Source: Chersky-840 sp963794615
GTDB taxonomy: Bacteria; Actinomycetota; Acidimicrobiia; Acidimicrobiales; UBA8190
DNA length: 64,000 bases
Reading direction: 5' to 3'
NCBI GenBank assembly: GCA_963794615.1
Contig: CAWCEP010000016.1
Span: 62,001-126,000 of the forward strand
Shown here in pieces: positions 52,612 through 60,584 of this stretch. Position 1 is the stretch's first letter. Every line of letters starts with the position of its first letter. The notes below the pieces were generated by a model that saw only the letters and a program-made list of their open reading frames with translations, was not told the origin of the DNA and ran no database searches. The translations under genes were made by a program, and so were the position numbers.

Positions 52612-53124
52612 GTGACAGAGAGCGCCTCGGCACCGCCGTATCCGGTGCCTGCCAACTGGTACTGGCGCGTCGCGGCGACGCGCCCGGGGCCGGCCGTCAT
52701 CTTCGACATCGACGGGGTGCTCTCCGACGCGGCCGGGCGTCAGCACTTCCTGGAATGGGGACGGCGCGATTGGGACGCCTTCTTCGACGCCTGCGGGGAG
52801 GACCCACTCGTCGCCGAAGTGGCCCGTCTTCTCGAGCTGCTCGACGCCGAGCTGCGCATCGTGCTCCTCACCGGCCGCCCCCTGCGCGTCCAGCCCCAGA
52901 CGTTGTCCTGGTTGGCTCACAACGGGCTTCGGTGGGACGTGCTCGTCATGCGCGATCGCGGCGACTACGCCCAGGCGTCTCGGTTCAAGCGCGCCGCCGT
53001 TGCCGAGCTCCGGGCCTTCGGCTTCGAGCCCCGCCTCGCCTTCGAGGACGACCCCCGCAACCGCGACATGTTCCACAGCGAAGGCATCCCCTGCATCTAC
53101 ATCCATTCCGGCTACTACGAATGA
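52612..53124 (+). CDS. HAD-superfamily phosphatase (polynucleotide-phosphatase-like)
   Basis: 170 residues from GTG 52612, 26 bases after acsA. HAD motif I is AVIFDIDGVLSDAAGRQ, motif II is the Thr in IVLLTGRPLRVQPQT, and the C-terminal acidic motif is LAFEDDPRNRDMF. There is no cap domain, resembling the phosphatase domain of polynucleotide kinase-phosphatases. The substrate is unknown. It sits between acsA and an F420-type oxidoreductase, probably in one transcript. Confidence 0.8.
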   Translation: MTESASAPPYPVPANWYWRVAATRPGPAVIFDIDGVLSDAAGRQHFLEWGRRDWDAFFDACGEDPLVAEVARLLELLDAELRIVLLTGRPLRVQPQTLSWLAHNGLRWDVLVMRDRGDYAQASRFKRAAVAELRAFGFEPRLAFEDDPRNRDMFHSEGIPCIYIHSGYYE

Positions 53125-53130
53125 GGCAGC

Positions 53131-54078
53131 ATGACCCACCCCCGGAAGTTCCGGTTCGCGGCCCAGCTCTCGAAGGCCCCTGACGGCACGGCCCGGTCCT
53201 GGGCCGAGCAGGCCAGGAAGGCCGAGGACCTCGGCTACTCGGCCCTGCTCATGCCCGATCATTTCGGGGACCAGCTCGCCCCCGTCCCCGCCCTCATGGC
53301 GGCGGCGGACGCCACCTCCGAGCTGCGCATCGGCACTCTCGTGTTCGACAACGACTACCGCCATCCCCTGGTGCTGGCCAAAGAGGCGGCCACCCTCGAC
53401 CTGTTGTCGGGGGGTCGTCTCGAGTTGGGCCTCGGAGCGGGCTGGATGCGCACCGACTACGAGGAGTCGGGCATCGCCTACGACGCGCCGGGGGTCCGGG
53501 TGGACCGCTTCGCCGAAGGCGTCGCCGTCGTGGCGGGTCTGCTCGCGTCGGACGAGGCCTTCTCCTTTTCTGGCCGGCACTACACCGTCACCGACCACAC
53601 CCTGCTGCCGAGGCCGGTGCAACGGCCTCGTCCCCCGCTCATCCTGGGGGGAGGCGGCCGGCGCGTCCTCACCCTGGCCGGACAGTGGGGCGACATCGTG
53701 AGCATCAACGTCGATCTCCGGGCCGGGACGGGAGGCCCCGAGACCGCGCCCAACGCGTCCCCCGAGGCGACGCGCCAGAAGGTGGCGTGGGTGCGCGAAG
53801 CCGCCGGGCCCCGCATCGAAGACATCGAGCTCAACTGCCTGATCGGCTTCGTCATGATCACCGACGACGCGCCCAGCATCGCTCGAGCCATGGGACCCAC
53901 GTTCGGCATCGATCCCGCCGATGCCCTGCACGTGCCGGTGACCCTCATCGGCACCCTCGACGAGATGGTCGAGGAGCTGCAGTGGCGACGACAGGAGTAC
54001 GGGATCTCGTACTTCTCTGTCGAGGCCGACCAATGGGAGTCGCTCGCCCCTGTCGTCGCTCGCCTGGCCGGCACCTGA
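53131..54078 (+). CDS. LLM-class (F420-dependent type) oxidoreductase
   Basis: 315 residues, luciferase-like TIM barrel. Typical segments: FAAQLSKAPDGTARSWAEQARKAEDLGYSALLMPDHFGDQLAP, LRIGTLVFDNDYRHPLVLAKEAATLDLLSGGRLELGLGAGWM and RPPLILGGGGRRVLTLAGQWGDIV. Actinobacterial members usually use F420; FMN is also possible. No F420 biosynthesis genes are in the window. The substrate is unknown. It converges on the secreted protein at 54117. Confidence 0.85.
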   Translation: MTHPRKFRFAAQLSKAPDGTARSWAEQARKAEDLGYSALLMPDHFGDQLAPVPALMAAADATSELRIGTLVFDNDYRHPLVLAKEAATLDLLSGGRLELGLGAGWMRTDYEESGIAYDAPGVRVDRFAEGVAVVAGLLASDEAFSFSGRHYTVTDHTLLPRPVQRPRPPLILGGGGRRVLTLAGQWGDIVSINVDLRAGTGGPETAPNASPEATRQKVAWVREAAGPRIEDIELNCLIGFVMITDDAPSIARAMGPTFGIDPADALHVPVTLIGTLDEMVEELQWRRQEYGISYFSVEADQWESLAPVVARLAGT

Positions 54079-54116
54079 TCGGGGCGCCGGCCCCTGTTAC
54101 GGGGGAGCCGGCCCCG
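54079..54116. terminator. GC-rich inter-stop region with repeats
   Basis: ggggc-gccg-gcccc can fold at 54081-54094. The unit gccggcccc(t)gttacggg occurs twice directly. It lies between two convergent stops and may end both transcripts. Confidence 0.35.
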
Positions 54117-55133
54117 TTACGGGATCACCTTCATCTTCGCGAATGCTTGTACGGAGAAGGAGAGCCCGGGGAGGAGGGTGGCGGTGAGTGTGGCCTTGAT
54201 GTTGTGTTTGCCTTTCGCCGGGGCGAGGAAATACCCGGACAACACCGGCGGCGTGAACGTGGTGCCGTTGAAGGAGGCCGGGGTCACCGCCGCCGTCGTC
54301 ACCAGCTTCTTTCTTCCGTTCTTGATGACGACGGGGATCGGTCCGCTGCCGCCACCGCCTCCCCCGAGGCCGTTCACGATCGATGCCAAGGTTGCCAGCC
54401 ACCAGTAGGTCTTGGTGCCCGGGGCGTCACGCACCTGCACACGCTGGCCCGTTTTGGTGATGGTGGGGGAGAGCGACAAGGTGGGGTCGGGCGGGAGGAG
54501 CGGGTCCCCCTTCCATTCGAGCACGAAGGTGCCCGCCACCACCGGCTTGAAGCTTTCGAGGTCGATCATGGCCACGGCGCAACCGATCAGACCCGAGTTG
54601 ATCTCTTCGGTGGTGGGAGGGCAGCTGGCGTCAGGACCAGGAGGTTGGGACTTCGGGATCGTGTAGGTGGTATCCAGGACCCCACTCGAGTTCGACGTGG
54701 GCAACGCCACCGACAGCGCGTTCAGTTCAGGGGTGGCGGCGATGATTCCCAGGAGCCCCGGCAGTGACGTGGCCTGCCCGGTGAGCAGGGGGGCGGCGGC
54801 GGGGTCGATCGCTACCAGGAGACTCGCCTCGACGAGCAGGTACGGGTGGTTGGCGGGGAAATTCTTGCAGGCGATGTTGACTGACCCCCCGCCGACGGCA
54901 TTGGCGACCAGTAGCCCGAAGAAGGCCCCCTTGACATTGCACGAGGGCGCCGCGGCCGCCTCGGCGACCGACCCGCGCGAGCCTGCGCCGCCTGCCACCA
55001 CCACGGTACACGTCACCAGCGCGACGCACGACGCCACCAGGACGCGCAGGGCCCCGTGTCGCCTTCTGCCCCGCACGTGATGTCCGTCCTCACGAAGTCC
55101 TCGTGATCCGGCACTGTGGCGTTGTGCATCCAT
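54117..55133 (-). CDS. Secreted protein of unknown function
   Basis: 338 residues from ATG 55133, with GGAAGGAG 8 bases upstream. A basic N-terminus (DGHHVRGRRRHGALR) and hydrophobic helix (VLVASCVALVTCTVVVAGG) form a signal peptide ending near AEAAAA. The mature part begins SCNVKGAFFGLLVANAVGGGSVNIACKNFPANHPYLLVEAS and has four Cys, likely two disulfides. A C-terminal beta part follows (SLSPTITKTGQRVQVRDAPG, a Gly-run, then HNIKATLTATLLPGLSF). I do not recognise the family. The gene is 51 bases downstream of the Ig-like gene on the same strand. Confidence 0.65.
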   Translation of the reverse strand: MDAQRHSAGSRGLREDGHHVRGRRRHGALRVLVASCVALVTCTVVVAGGAGSRGSVAEAAAAPSCNVKGAFFGLLVANAVGGGSVNIACKNFPANHPYLLVEASLLVAIDPAAAPLLTGQATSLPGLLGIIAATPELNALSVALPTSNSSGVLDTTYTIPKSQPPGPDASCPPTTEEINSGLIGCAVAMIDLESFKPVVAGTFVLEWKGDPLLPPDPTLSLSPTITKTGQRVQVRDAPGTKTYWWLATLASIVNGLGGGGGGSGPIPVVIKNGRKKLVTTAAVTPASFNGTTFTPPVLSGYFLAPAKGKHNIKATLTATLLPGLSFSVQAFAKMKVIP

Positions 55134-55183
55134 GGTCTTGCTCCTTCCGAGACGTGGTTGAAAGAACGTGCTTCCCGGGTGGT

Positions 55184-56263
55184 TCACTTGTGCACCAGGG
55201 TGAATTTCGATTTCACGGTGGCACCGGTCGCGGTGGCTTCGATGGTGTGGACGCCGAGCTTCCCGGACCGGCCCCGGCGGGGGATGGCGCCGTGGCAGCT
55301 GAAGGCGCCGTTGGATGCGGCCACCGTGTGACACAGCACCGTGGCGGCCCGCTTGCGTGCCTTCACACCGCTCAGGTACGTCACCGTCACCGCGTCGCCG
55401 GGTGTGAACCCCGAGCCCTGGGCCATGACGGGCCCCCTTCTCGTGCCTGAAGACGGGGCCAAGGCCAACTGCGGAATCGAAGGCGCCGGGGAGACCGGAG
55501 GCGACAGCGGCGTCACGGTGAGGGCGGCGGCACCCGTGAGCAGGGAGGCAGCGTCGGTGGCGGTGATCGTGGTCGCCCCGGTGGCGATCCCGGTGGCGAG
55601 CCCCTGCGAGCCCGGCGTATTCGACACCGTGGCCGTGCCGGGCAACGAGGAGGACCACGTCACCGCATCGGTCAGGTTCTGGGTGCTCAGGTCGGAGTAG
55701 GTGCCGGTGGCGGTGAACTGCTCGCCGGCGCCCACGGCGACATCGGCGATCGGTGGCGAGACGGTGATCGCCACGAGGGTGGCCGGCAGGGCCGGGAGCG
55801 GCGTCACCGTCAGCGCGGCCGTGCCCGACAGCACCGCACTCGGGTCGGTGGCGGTGATCGTCGCCGCACCGGTGGCGACCCCGGTGGCGAGCCCGGTGCT
55901 CGAGACCGTGGCGGTGCTCGTCGACGAAGAGGACCACGTCACCGAATCGGTCAGGTCCCGGGTGCTCAGGTCGGAGTAGGTGCCCGTGGCGGTGAACTGC
56001 TCACCGGCGCCCACGGCGACGTTGGCGATCGGTGGGGACACGGTGACCGCCACGAGCGTGGCCGGGAGGGTGGGAAGGGTCGGGAGGGAGGACGCGCCGG
56101 AGGAATCGGCCTGGCCGACACCGAACAGTCCGAGCACGAGCGCGAGGGGCAGCACGCGTGCTGTCGCCCGCAGGAACCGCCCACCCAGCATTCCCCCACC
56201 CCCAGGCTCACCGTTATCCGTGACCGCCATCGCGGCGGCATCGGCACGTGGAACCTGTGTCAA
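55184..56263 (-). CDS. Secreted protein with two bacterial Ig-like (Big_2) domains
   Basis: Up to 359 residues; internal starts at GTG/ATG near 56227 or 56191 (MLGGRFLRATARVLPLALVLG) would give a cleaner signal peptide. Two near-identical Ig-like repeats of about 95 residues follow, each with LPATLVAxTVSPPIAxVAVGAGEQFTATGTYSDLST...LTDxVTWSS and GLATGxATGAxTITATD. A third, different beta domain ends the protein (MAQGSGFTPGDAVTVTYLSGV, with two Cys). Big_2 domains are typical of surface or extracellular adhesion proteins. No anchor is visible at the C-terminus, so it is probably released. Likely in one transcript with the downstream secreted protein. Confidence 0.78.
   Translation of the reverse strand: MTQVPRADAAAMAVTDNGEPGGGGMLGGRFLRATARVLPLALVLGLFGVGQADSSGASSLPTLPTLPATLVAVTVSPPIANVAVGAGEQFTATGTYSDLSTRDLTDSVTWSSSSTSTATVSSTGLATGVATGAATITATDPSAVLSGTAALTVTPLPALPATLVAITVSPPIADVAVGAGEQFTATGTYSDLSTQNLTDAVTWSSSLPGTATVSNTPGSQGLATGIATGATTITATDAASLLTGAAALTVTPLSPPVSPAPSIPQLALAPSSGTRRGPVMAQGSGFTPGDAVTVTYLSGVKARKRAATVLCHTVAASNGAFSCHGAIPRRGRSGKLGVHTIEATATGATVKSKFTLVHK
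55491..56080 (-). repeat. Two direct repeats (about 280 bp) coding Ig-like domains
   Basis: The units, about 55491-55790 and 55791-56080, share long identical runs (ggtgaactgctc(a/g)ccggcgcccacggcgac and tggcgatcggtgg). The high DNA identity points to a recent duplication or gene conversion. Confidence 0.75.
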
Positions 56264-56363
56264 TGTTGACCAGCGTCTGACGGTGGGAGAAGCGAGTGAT
56301 CACTCGGTTGGCTCCGAGTAATTCCACCTGCAGCCCAAGAGACGAGGCCCTGCTGTCAGCGTG

Positions 56364-56588
56364 TCAGCCCGGAGCTCTGGTCCATTCGACGCCCTGGCCC
56401 CCGAGGATGTGCTCGATCGGGTCGCCGCCGAAGATCGAGATCGCCAGGGCCAGGGCCTCTCGTCTGTCCAACTGACGCCGGTCGTCGCGACCGTCGAGGT
56501 GCGACACCCGGGCGAGGCCGGTGCGGCCCGCCAGGCCCACGGGGTGCCATGTGATCGACAGCACGACGTCGCCGGCTTCGAGCCCCAT
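56364..56588 (-). CDS. Small hypothetical protein
   Basis: 74 residues from ATG 56588, chosen because AGGGAGG sits 7-9 bases upstream (ATG 56594 is too close to it). Sequence begins MGLEAGDVVLSITWHPVGL and ends IEHILGGQGVEWTRAPG, mixed alpha/beta and neither membrane nor secreted. I recognise no family. An overlapping plus-strand frame (56361-56609) lacks such a ribosome site. Moderate support only. Confidence 0.4.
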   Translation of the reverse strand: MGLEAGDVVLSITWHPVGLAGRTGLARVSHLDGRDDRRQLDRREALALAISIFGGDPIEHILGGQGVEWTRAPG

Positions 56589-56982
56589 CGACATTCCTCC
56601 CTACGGTGACCCGTGAGGGTCCTGACCGGTTCGAGAGAAACCTGCGCCTCGGGACGAGCCCCCGACCGCGTCCGGCCACGGGGACAGACACAACGAGCGG
56701 GACCCGAAGGCCCCGCTCGTTGTGTCTGGGAGAGGCGTGGCGGGGTGCCCCCCTCGATGATGAGCTGCGGATCGTGGAGACGGCCACGGTCGCGGCATTG
56801 ATCTCCTCCAGTTGTCTCACACTGCCTCTCGACCTGTCATCAGTGGTTACACCTGGACACGTCGGTGATTCCCATGGGGCTCGACCCCGGGCCGTCCCGA
56901 CGGCGACCCAGCGGATTCGACCCCTTGACAGCTACAATCCGGGCCAGGGCCTGGAGCACCCTCTAGCCAGCGGGGAGGCGCG
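56589..56982. promoter_or_regulatory. Regulatory gap upstream of the histidine-kinase gene
   Basis: About 390 bases with no supported gene. It holds a large perfect inverted repeat (56685-56728). Near the kinase are TACAAT (56934-56939), a likely -10, and GGGGAGG just before ATG 56983. Confidence 0.45.
56685..56728. repeat. Perfect 16-bp inverted repeat with 12-base loop
   Basis: Arms cagacacaacgagcgg and ccgctcgttgtgtctg are fully complementary (56685-56700 and 56713-56728), loop gacccgaaggcc. No T-tract follows on either strand. It may be a terminator, a protected RNA end or a protein-binding site; the symmetry is too long for chance. Confidence 0.8.
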
Positions 56983-58539
56983 ATGAGGAACGGCACCTGG
57001 CGGGCGTCGCCGCTGGCCGTGGTCAGTGCGCTGGTCATCGCGGCGGCGGCAATTCTCGGATTCTTCCTGGCCAAGCACAGTGTCGAAGGCCAGAACCAGG
57101 CGTTGCTGAAAGAAGATGCCACCCAGGCCGCCGGGTACGTCTCCTCATTGGTCTCGTCCCTCGGCTCGACCCTCGACGCCCTGGCCCCCGGGGTGGCGTC
57201 GACGAACGGCTCGCCAGCCCCCTTCGAAGCCCAAGCCAAACCCCTGGCCGGTGGCCCCCTCACCTTGCTGTTGGCACGGAAGGTGGGGACACAATTCGAC
57301 GCCGTTTCGGTGGTCGGGACCGGATTCAAGGCGGGCCAGGTCCTCGCCCCCGACCTCTCGGCCGCGCTGGACAAGGCGAGCTCGAACGTGGCGCCCGGCC
57401 CCGTGCACTACGACGGGAAGACCTCGACGTTCGGATTGAGTCTGGGCCCGCCGCTGGTCCCCACGGGTTTCGCCCTCTACGAGCAGGTCTCGCTCGATCC
57501 GTTCGTGGCCACCACCGCCACCCAAGCGGCACCATTCCACGTGCTCGACGCGGCGGTGTACGCGGCGCGCACCCCGACGACGAACCAGCTGGTCCTGGCG
57601 AACACCCGCGTCCTGCCCCTCGGGGGATCGACGTTCGAAGCGCGTGTCCCGATGGGCTCGGGTTCGTGGTGGTTGGTCTCCTCCGCCAAGAGCCCCCTGG
57701 CGGGCCGTTTCCCCAATGCGGCACCGTACGTCGTCCTCGTGTTCGTCTTGCTCCTCGCCGTCGCCGTGGGCAGTGTGATCGAAGTCGTGGTGCGACGGCA
57801 GCGGTATGCGAGTGCCCTGGTGGATCAACGCACGGCCGAGCTGTTGGCCTCGCAAGAGGCTCTGGTTCGCTCCGAGCGCCTGTCGGCGGTGGGTCAGATG
57901 ACCACCGTGGTCGGGCACGAATTGCGGAACCCCCTGGGTGCGGTCATGAACGCCCTCTACATGCTGCGGCGATCGCTCGACAATCCCGAGGCCGCCGAAC
58001 CGCATCTGGCCGTGGCCGAGAGACAAACGGCGCGCGCCGTGAATCTCGCCCAGGATCTCACCGCCTACATGCGCGAGCGGGAGCCGGAGCTCGCTCCCAT
58101 GGTCCTGCACGAGGTCCTCAGTGACGTGCTCGAGGCGACACCGAAGCCCTCCAACGTCGAGGTTGTCGACGACGTCGGGACCCTCGAGCTCAACGCCGAT
58201 GCCAAGCAGATCGCGCAGATCCTCACCAACCTCGTCGACAACGCCTACCAGGCCATGCCCGAGGGGGGAACGGTCCGCATCGCGGCACGCGCCGACGGCA
58301 ATACCGCCGTCATCACCGTGCAGGACAGCGGGGAGGGAATCGACCCTGAGCTCGTCGAGCGGTTCTTCGAGCCCTTCTTCACGACGAGGTCGGAAGGAAC
58401 CGGCCTCGGTCTCGCCATCGTCCGGCGCCTGATCGAGGGCCATGGTGGTCAGATCGCCATCGAGAACGCGCCCTCGGGCGGTGCGATCGTCACCGTGCAT
58501 CTCCCCCTCGAGCCGAGTCGTGAGTTGGCATGGCGCTGA
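56983..58539 (+). CDS. Membrane sensor histidine kinase
   Basis: 518 residues. One membrane helix at 10-31, an extracytoplasmic sensor of about 210 residues with no obvious family, and a second helix (YVVLVFVLLLAVAVGSVIEVVV) near 247-268. Then a short coiled coil and HisKA with the H-box AVGQMTTVVGHELRNPLGAV. The ATPase has N-box ILTNLVDNAYQAMPEGG, G1 DSGEGIDPE, F-box FFEPFFTT and G2 GTGLGLAIVRRL. The receiver gene downstream overlaps it by 10 bases, so they are a cognate pair. GGGGAGG precedes ATG 56983. Confidence 0.92.
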   Translation: MRNGTWRASPLAVVSALVIAAAAILGFFLAKHSVEGQNQALLKEDATQAAGYVSSLVSSLGSTLDALAPGVASTNGSPAPFEAQAKPLAGGPLTLLLARKVGTQFDAVSVVGTGFKAGQVLAPDLSAALDKASSNVAPGPVHYDGKTSTFGLSLGPPLVPTGFALYEQVSLDPFVATTATQAAPFHVLDAAVYAARTPTTNQLVLANTRVLPLGGSTFEARVPMGSGSWWLVSSAKSPLAGRFPNAAPYVVLVFVLLLAVAVGSVIEVVVRRQRYASALVDQRTAELLASQEALVRSERLSAVGQMTTVVGHELRNPLGAVMNALYMLRRSLDNPEAAEPHLAVAERQTARAVNLAQDLTAYMREREPELAPMVLHEVLSDVLEATPKPSNVEVVDDVGTLELNADAKQIAQILTNLVDNAYQAMPEGGTVRIAARADGNTAVITVQDSGEGIDPELVERFFEPFFTTRSEGTGLGLAIVRRLIEGHGGQIAIENAPSGGAIVTVHLPLEPSRELAWR

Positions 58540-59129
58540 CCACCGACCTCCGCAGGTTCGTGGCCTACGTTCCGACGCGGCCGGCCACGACGTTCATGAT
58601 CCAGGGCGGTGTCGGTGGCGGCGGAGCCAGGGTCGCGTCATCGCCCCCGGCTGACCTCCCGGGGCGCTCGGGCGGCGCTGACGATTCGGGTGCAGGCCAA
58701 GGCTCTCGTGGCATCGAAGGCGCTCGCGGCATCGAAGACACGGAGACCGTGCCGGCCGAGACGCCGCATGCCAACGCGGATGTGCTCGTTGTCGATGACG
58801 ACGCCGATGTCCGATGGACGGTGGCGGAGATCCTGCGCTCGGCGGGGCTCAGCGTGGCCGAGGCAGAAGACGGAGAGGTCGCGCTCGACCTGTTGCGCTC
58901 GGGCACGTATCGGATGATCCTTCTCGACCTGCGGATGCCGAGGCGGGACGGAGTGTCGCTCATCGAGGAGCTCGGCGACGTGCCCCCCGTGATCGTGCAC
59001 TCCGCCTACTCGGTCGACGTCGGCGACCGCGAGCGTCTGGGATCCAGCGTGGTCGAATACTTGCACAAGCCGGTCTCACCCCAGAAGCTGCTGCGATCCG
59101 TTGAGGCCGCGCTCGGGTCCACACGGTGA
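58530..59129 (+). CDS. Single-receiver response regulator with disordered N-terminal extension
   Basis: 199 residues from ATG 58530, overlapping the kinase gene. Residues about 1-85 are a Gly/Ser/Ala-rich extension with a repeated RGIEGARGIED, so a later start in this frame is possible. Residues 86-199 are a CheY-like receiver: acidic pocket VLVVDDDADVRW, phosphoacceptor Asp in ILLDLRMPRRDG, Ser in VIVHSAYS and Lys in EYLHKPVSP. There is no output domain. It may relay the signal by protein contact, perhaps to the NarL-type regulator next door. Confidence 0.85.
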   Translation: MALTTDLRRFVAYVPTRPATTFMIQGGVGGGGARVASSPPADLPGRSGGADDSGAGQGSRGIEGARGIEDTETVPAETPHANADVLVVDDDADVRWTVAEILRSAGLSVAEAEDGEVALDLLRSGTYRMILLDLRMPRRDGVSLIEELGDVPPVIVHSAYSVDVGDRERLGSSVVEYLHKPVSPQKLLRSVEAALGSTR

Positions 59130-59263
59130 AAGCGCGACCCTCAGCGAAATCTCAGGTTCGAGTCGGACGATCGCGCCGTTGTCTTCGACCCGGCTCAGTG
59201 GTGGCGACCCCGGCTCGCACCCGGACCACCATTTCCCATCGGAGCTCTCTTCGACCTCACGAC

Positions 59264-59269
59264 TATGAT
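59264..59269 (+). promoter_or_regulatory. Putative -10 box (TATGAT) for the NarL-type regulator
   Basis: TATGAT ends 7 bases before GTG 59277. The apparent ATG 59265 lies inside this box, so GTG 59277 is the better, leaderless start. Confidence 0.5.
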
Positions 59270-59276
59270 TCCGCAG

Positions 59277-59978
59277 GTGGGTGACAGCGTCGTGGGGGCG
59301 GATGCTGGTCGGGACGACGGGGTTCTGCGGATCCTGATCGTCGACGATCACGAGGTGCTGCGCACGGGGACCCGGCAAGTGCTCGAGGCATCCGAGGACA
59401 TCGTCGTCGTCGGCGAGGCCGACGACGGCAACGCCGCGCTGGCCATGATCGACGACCTCATGCCCAACGTCGTCCTCATCGACATTCGACTGCCGGACCG
59501 CAGTGGCATCGACGTCGCTCGCCACCTGACCCTCACCCACCCCGGCGTTCGGGTCGTGATCCTCTCTGCGTACGACGACGACGAGTTCGTACGGGCTGCG
59601 CTCGAGGCCGGAGCCACGGGATACCTGCTGAAGACGATGGCGCGCGACGAGCTCGTCGCTGCGGTGCGCGCCGCCGCGCAGGGAACCACGGTGCTCGACC
59701 CCATCTTGTCGCCGCGACTGGCCGGAGCGCACAGTTCGTTCGGCCCGAGCAACGGGCCACGGCTCACCTGGCGCGAGCGCGAAGCCGTCGAGCTCGTGGC
59801 CGAGGGGCTGTCCAACAAGGCCATCGCGGCGCGCCTCGGGGTGAGCGTGCGGACCGTCGAGGGTCACCTCAACCACGTCTTCACCAAGCTCGGTGTGGAG
59901 TCACGGACCGAGCTCGTTCGCCACGTGCTGACGCAGGGCCTGATCTCTCCCGCGTCGTCGAGCGAGCACCCGGCCTAA
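59277..59978 (+). CDS. NarL/FixJ-family response regulator
   Basis: 233 residues from GTG 59277. Receiver: ILIVDDHEVLRTG, phosphoacceptor Asp in VVLIDIRLPDRSGID, Ser in VVILSAYDDD and Lys in GYLLKTMAR. LuxR-type HTH: LTWREREAVELVAEGLSNKAIAARLGVSVRTVEGHLNHVFTKLGV. It is a DNA-binding output regulator, 147 bases after the single-receiver gene with its own promoter. The kinase at 56983 is the only one in the window, so the three may form one circuit; this is an inference. Confidence 0.93.
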   Translation: MGDSVVGADAGRDDGVLRILIVDDHEVLRTGTRQVLEASEDIVVVGEADDGNAALAMIDDLMPNVVLIDIRLPDRSGIDVARHLTLTHPGVRVVILSAYDDDEFVRAALEAGATGYLLKTMARDELVAAVRAAAQGTTVLDPILSPRLAGAHSSFGPSNGPRLTWREREAVELVAEGLSNKAIAARLGVSVRTVEGHLNHVFTKLGVESRTELVRHVLTQGLISPASSSEHPA

Positions 59979-60362
59979 CCCCGGCCCGGCCCGGCCCGGA
60001 TCGGGCGCCGGCGTCAGCGGCCCGGCCGGCCCCGCAACGAGCGCGACTGGGATCACCCAGGTGATTTCCCCTGGTCGCGCCCAGGTGGTACCCCGCTAGG
60101 CACGGGACAGGGCTCGGCGTAGGTTTTTTTCAGCGGCCTGGGGGGAACCCCGCATCGTCCTCCCGACAAGGCCGCGACCGCAGGACGCGGTGGGCGCGGT
60201 AGCTCCCTGCAGCCCACTGTCGTGTCCGGAGCATGGCGCGGTGGGCTATCCCCGCACCATCTGGGAACGGGGGGCATGGGCAGCGTCTTCGACGTGGCGC
60301 TGCCCATGCCCACCACCCATCATCCGGGGCGTGGGCGGCCGGAGCAGGACGGGGGTGGTGGC
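59979..60362. promoter_or_regulatory. Regulatory gap with operator-like palindrome, T-run and hairpin
   Basis: About 380 bases. A small stem gcccg-gat-cgggc (59994-60006) follows the NarL stop. Operator-like ATCACC-CA-GGTGAT is at about 60052-60065, with a related cccaggtgg just after. A seven-T run lies at about 60124-60130. A 13-bp perfect hairpin (60273-60310) precedes the small Cys-rich gene. No gene is clear upstream of 60363. Confidence 0.5.
60273..60310. repeat. Perfect 13-bp inverted repeat upstream of the Cys-rich small gene
   Basis: Arms ggcatgggcagcg and cgctgcccatgcc, loop tcttcgacgtgg. It lies 52 bases before GTG 60363 and would fold in the mRNA leader. No T-tract. Confidence 0.75.
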
Positions 60363-60584
60363 GTGAGCTTCTGCAAAGGCAGCCTCGTCGTCCACAAGGA
60401 TGGAACGCCCGTGTTCTGCTCCGAGGAACTGGCCGGTCGGTTCTGTGGCGGCGGTGTGAGCTACGAAAGGCACCGCATCTTCCGCTCCTGTGGGCTCACG
60501 TTCTTCCGTGGCTGCCCCGAATGCGAGAGCGAGCTCGCCTCTGCATCGGACGTGGCGCCGACTCTGGCAGCGCTGCATGGATGA
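60363..60584 (+). CDS. Small Cys-rich protein, possible zinc-ribbon-like
   Basis: 73 residues from GTG 60363 (a longer frame from 60222 crosses the hairpin and is less likely). Five Cys-containing spots: SFCKGS, VFCSEE, RFCGGG, RSCGLT and GCPEC. The spacing and basic/aromatic residues suggest a metal-bound small domain. It overlaps the next small gene by 8 bases. I recognise no family. Confidence 0.5.
   Translation: MSFCKGSLVVHKDGTPVFCSEELAGRFCGGGVSYERHRIFRSCGLTFFRGCPECESELASASDVAPTLAALHG

Noticed and set aside
56361..56609. Plus-strand 82-codon frame overlapping the small minus-strand gene
   Set aside because: No ribosome site; the opposite strand has AGGGAGG at the right distance.
60124..60130. 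Seven-T run as a rho-independent terminator
   Set aside because: No stem directly before it on either strand; kept only as part of the regulatory gap.
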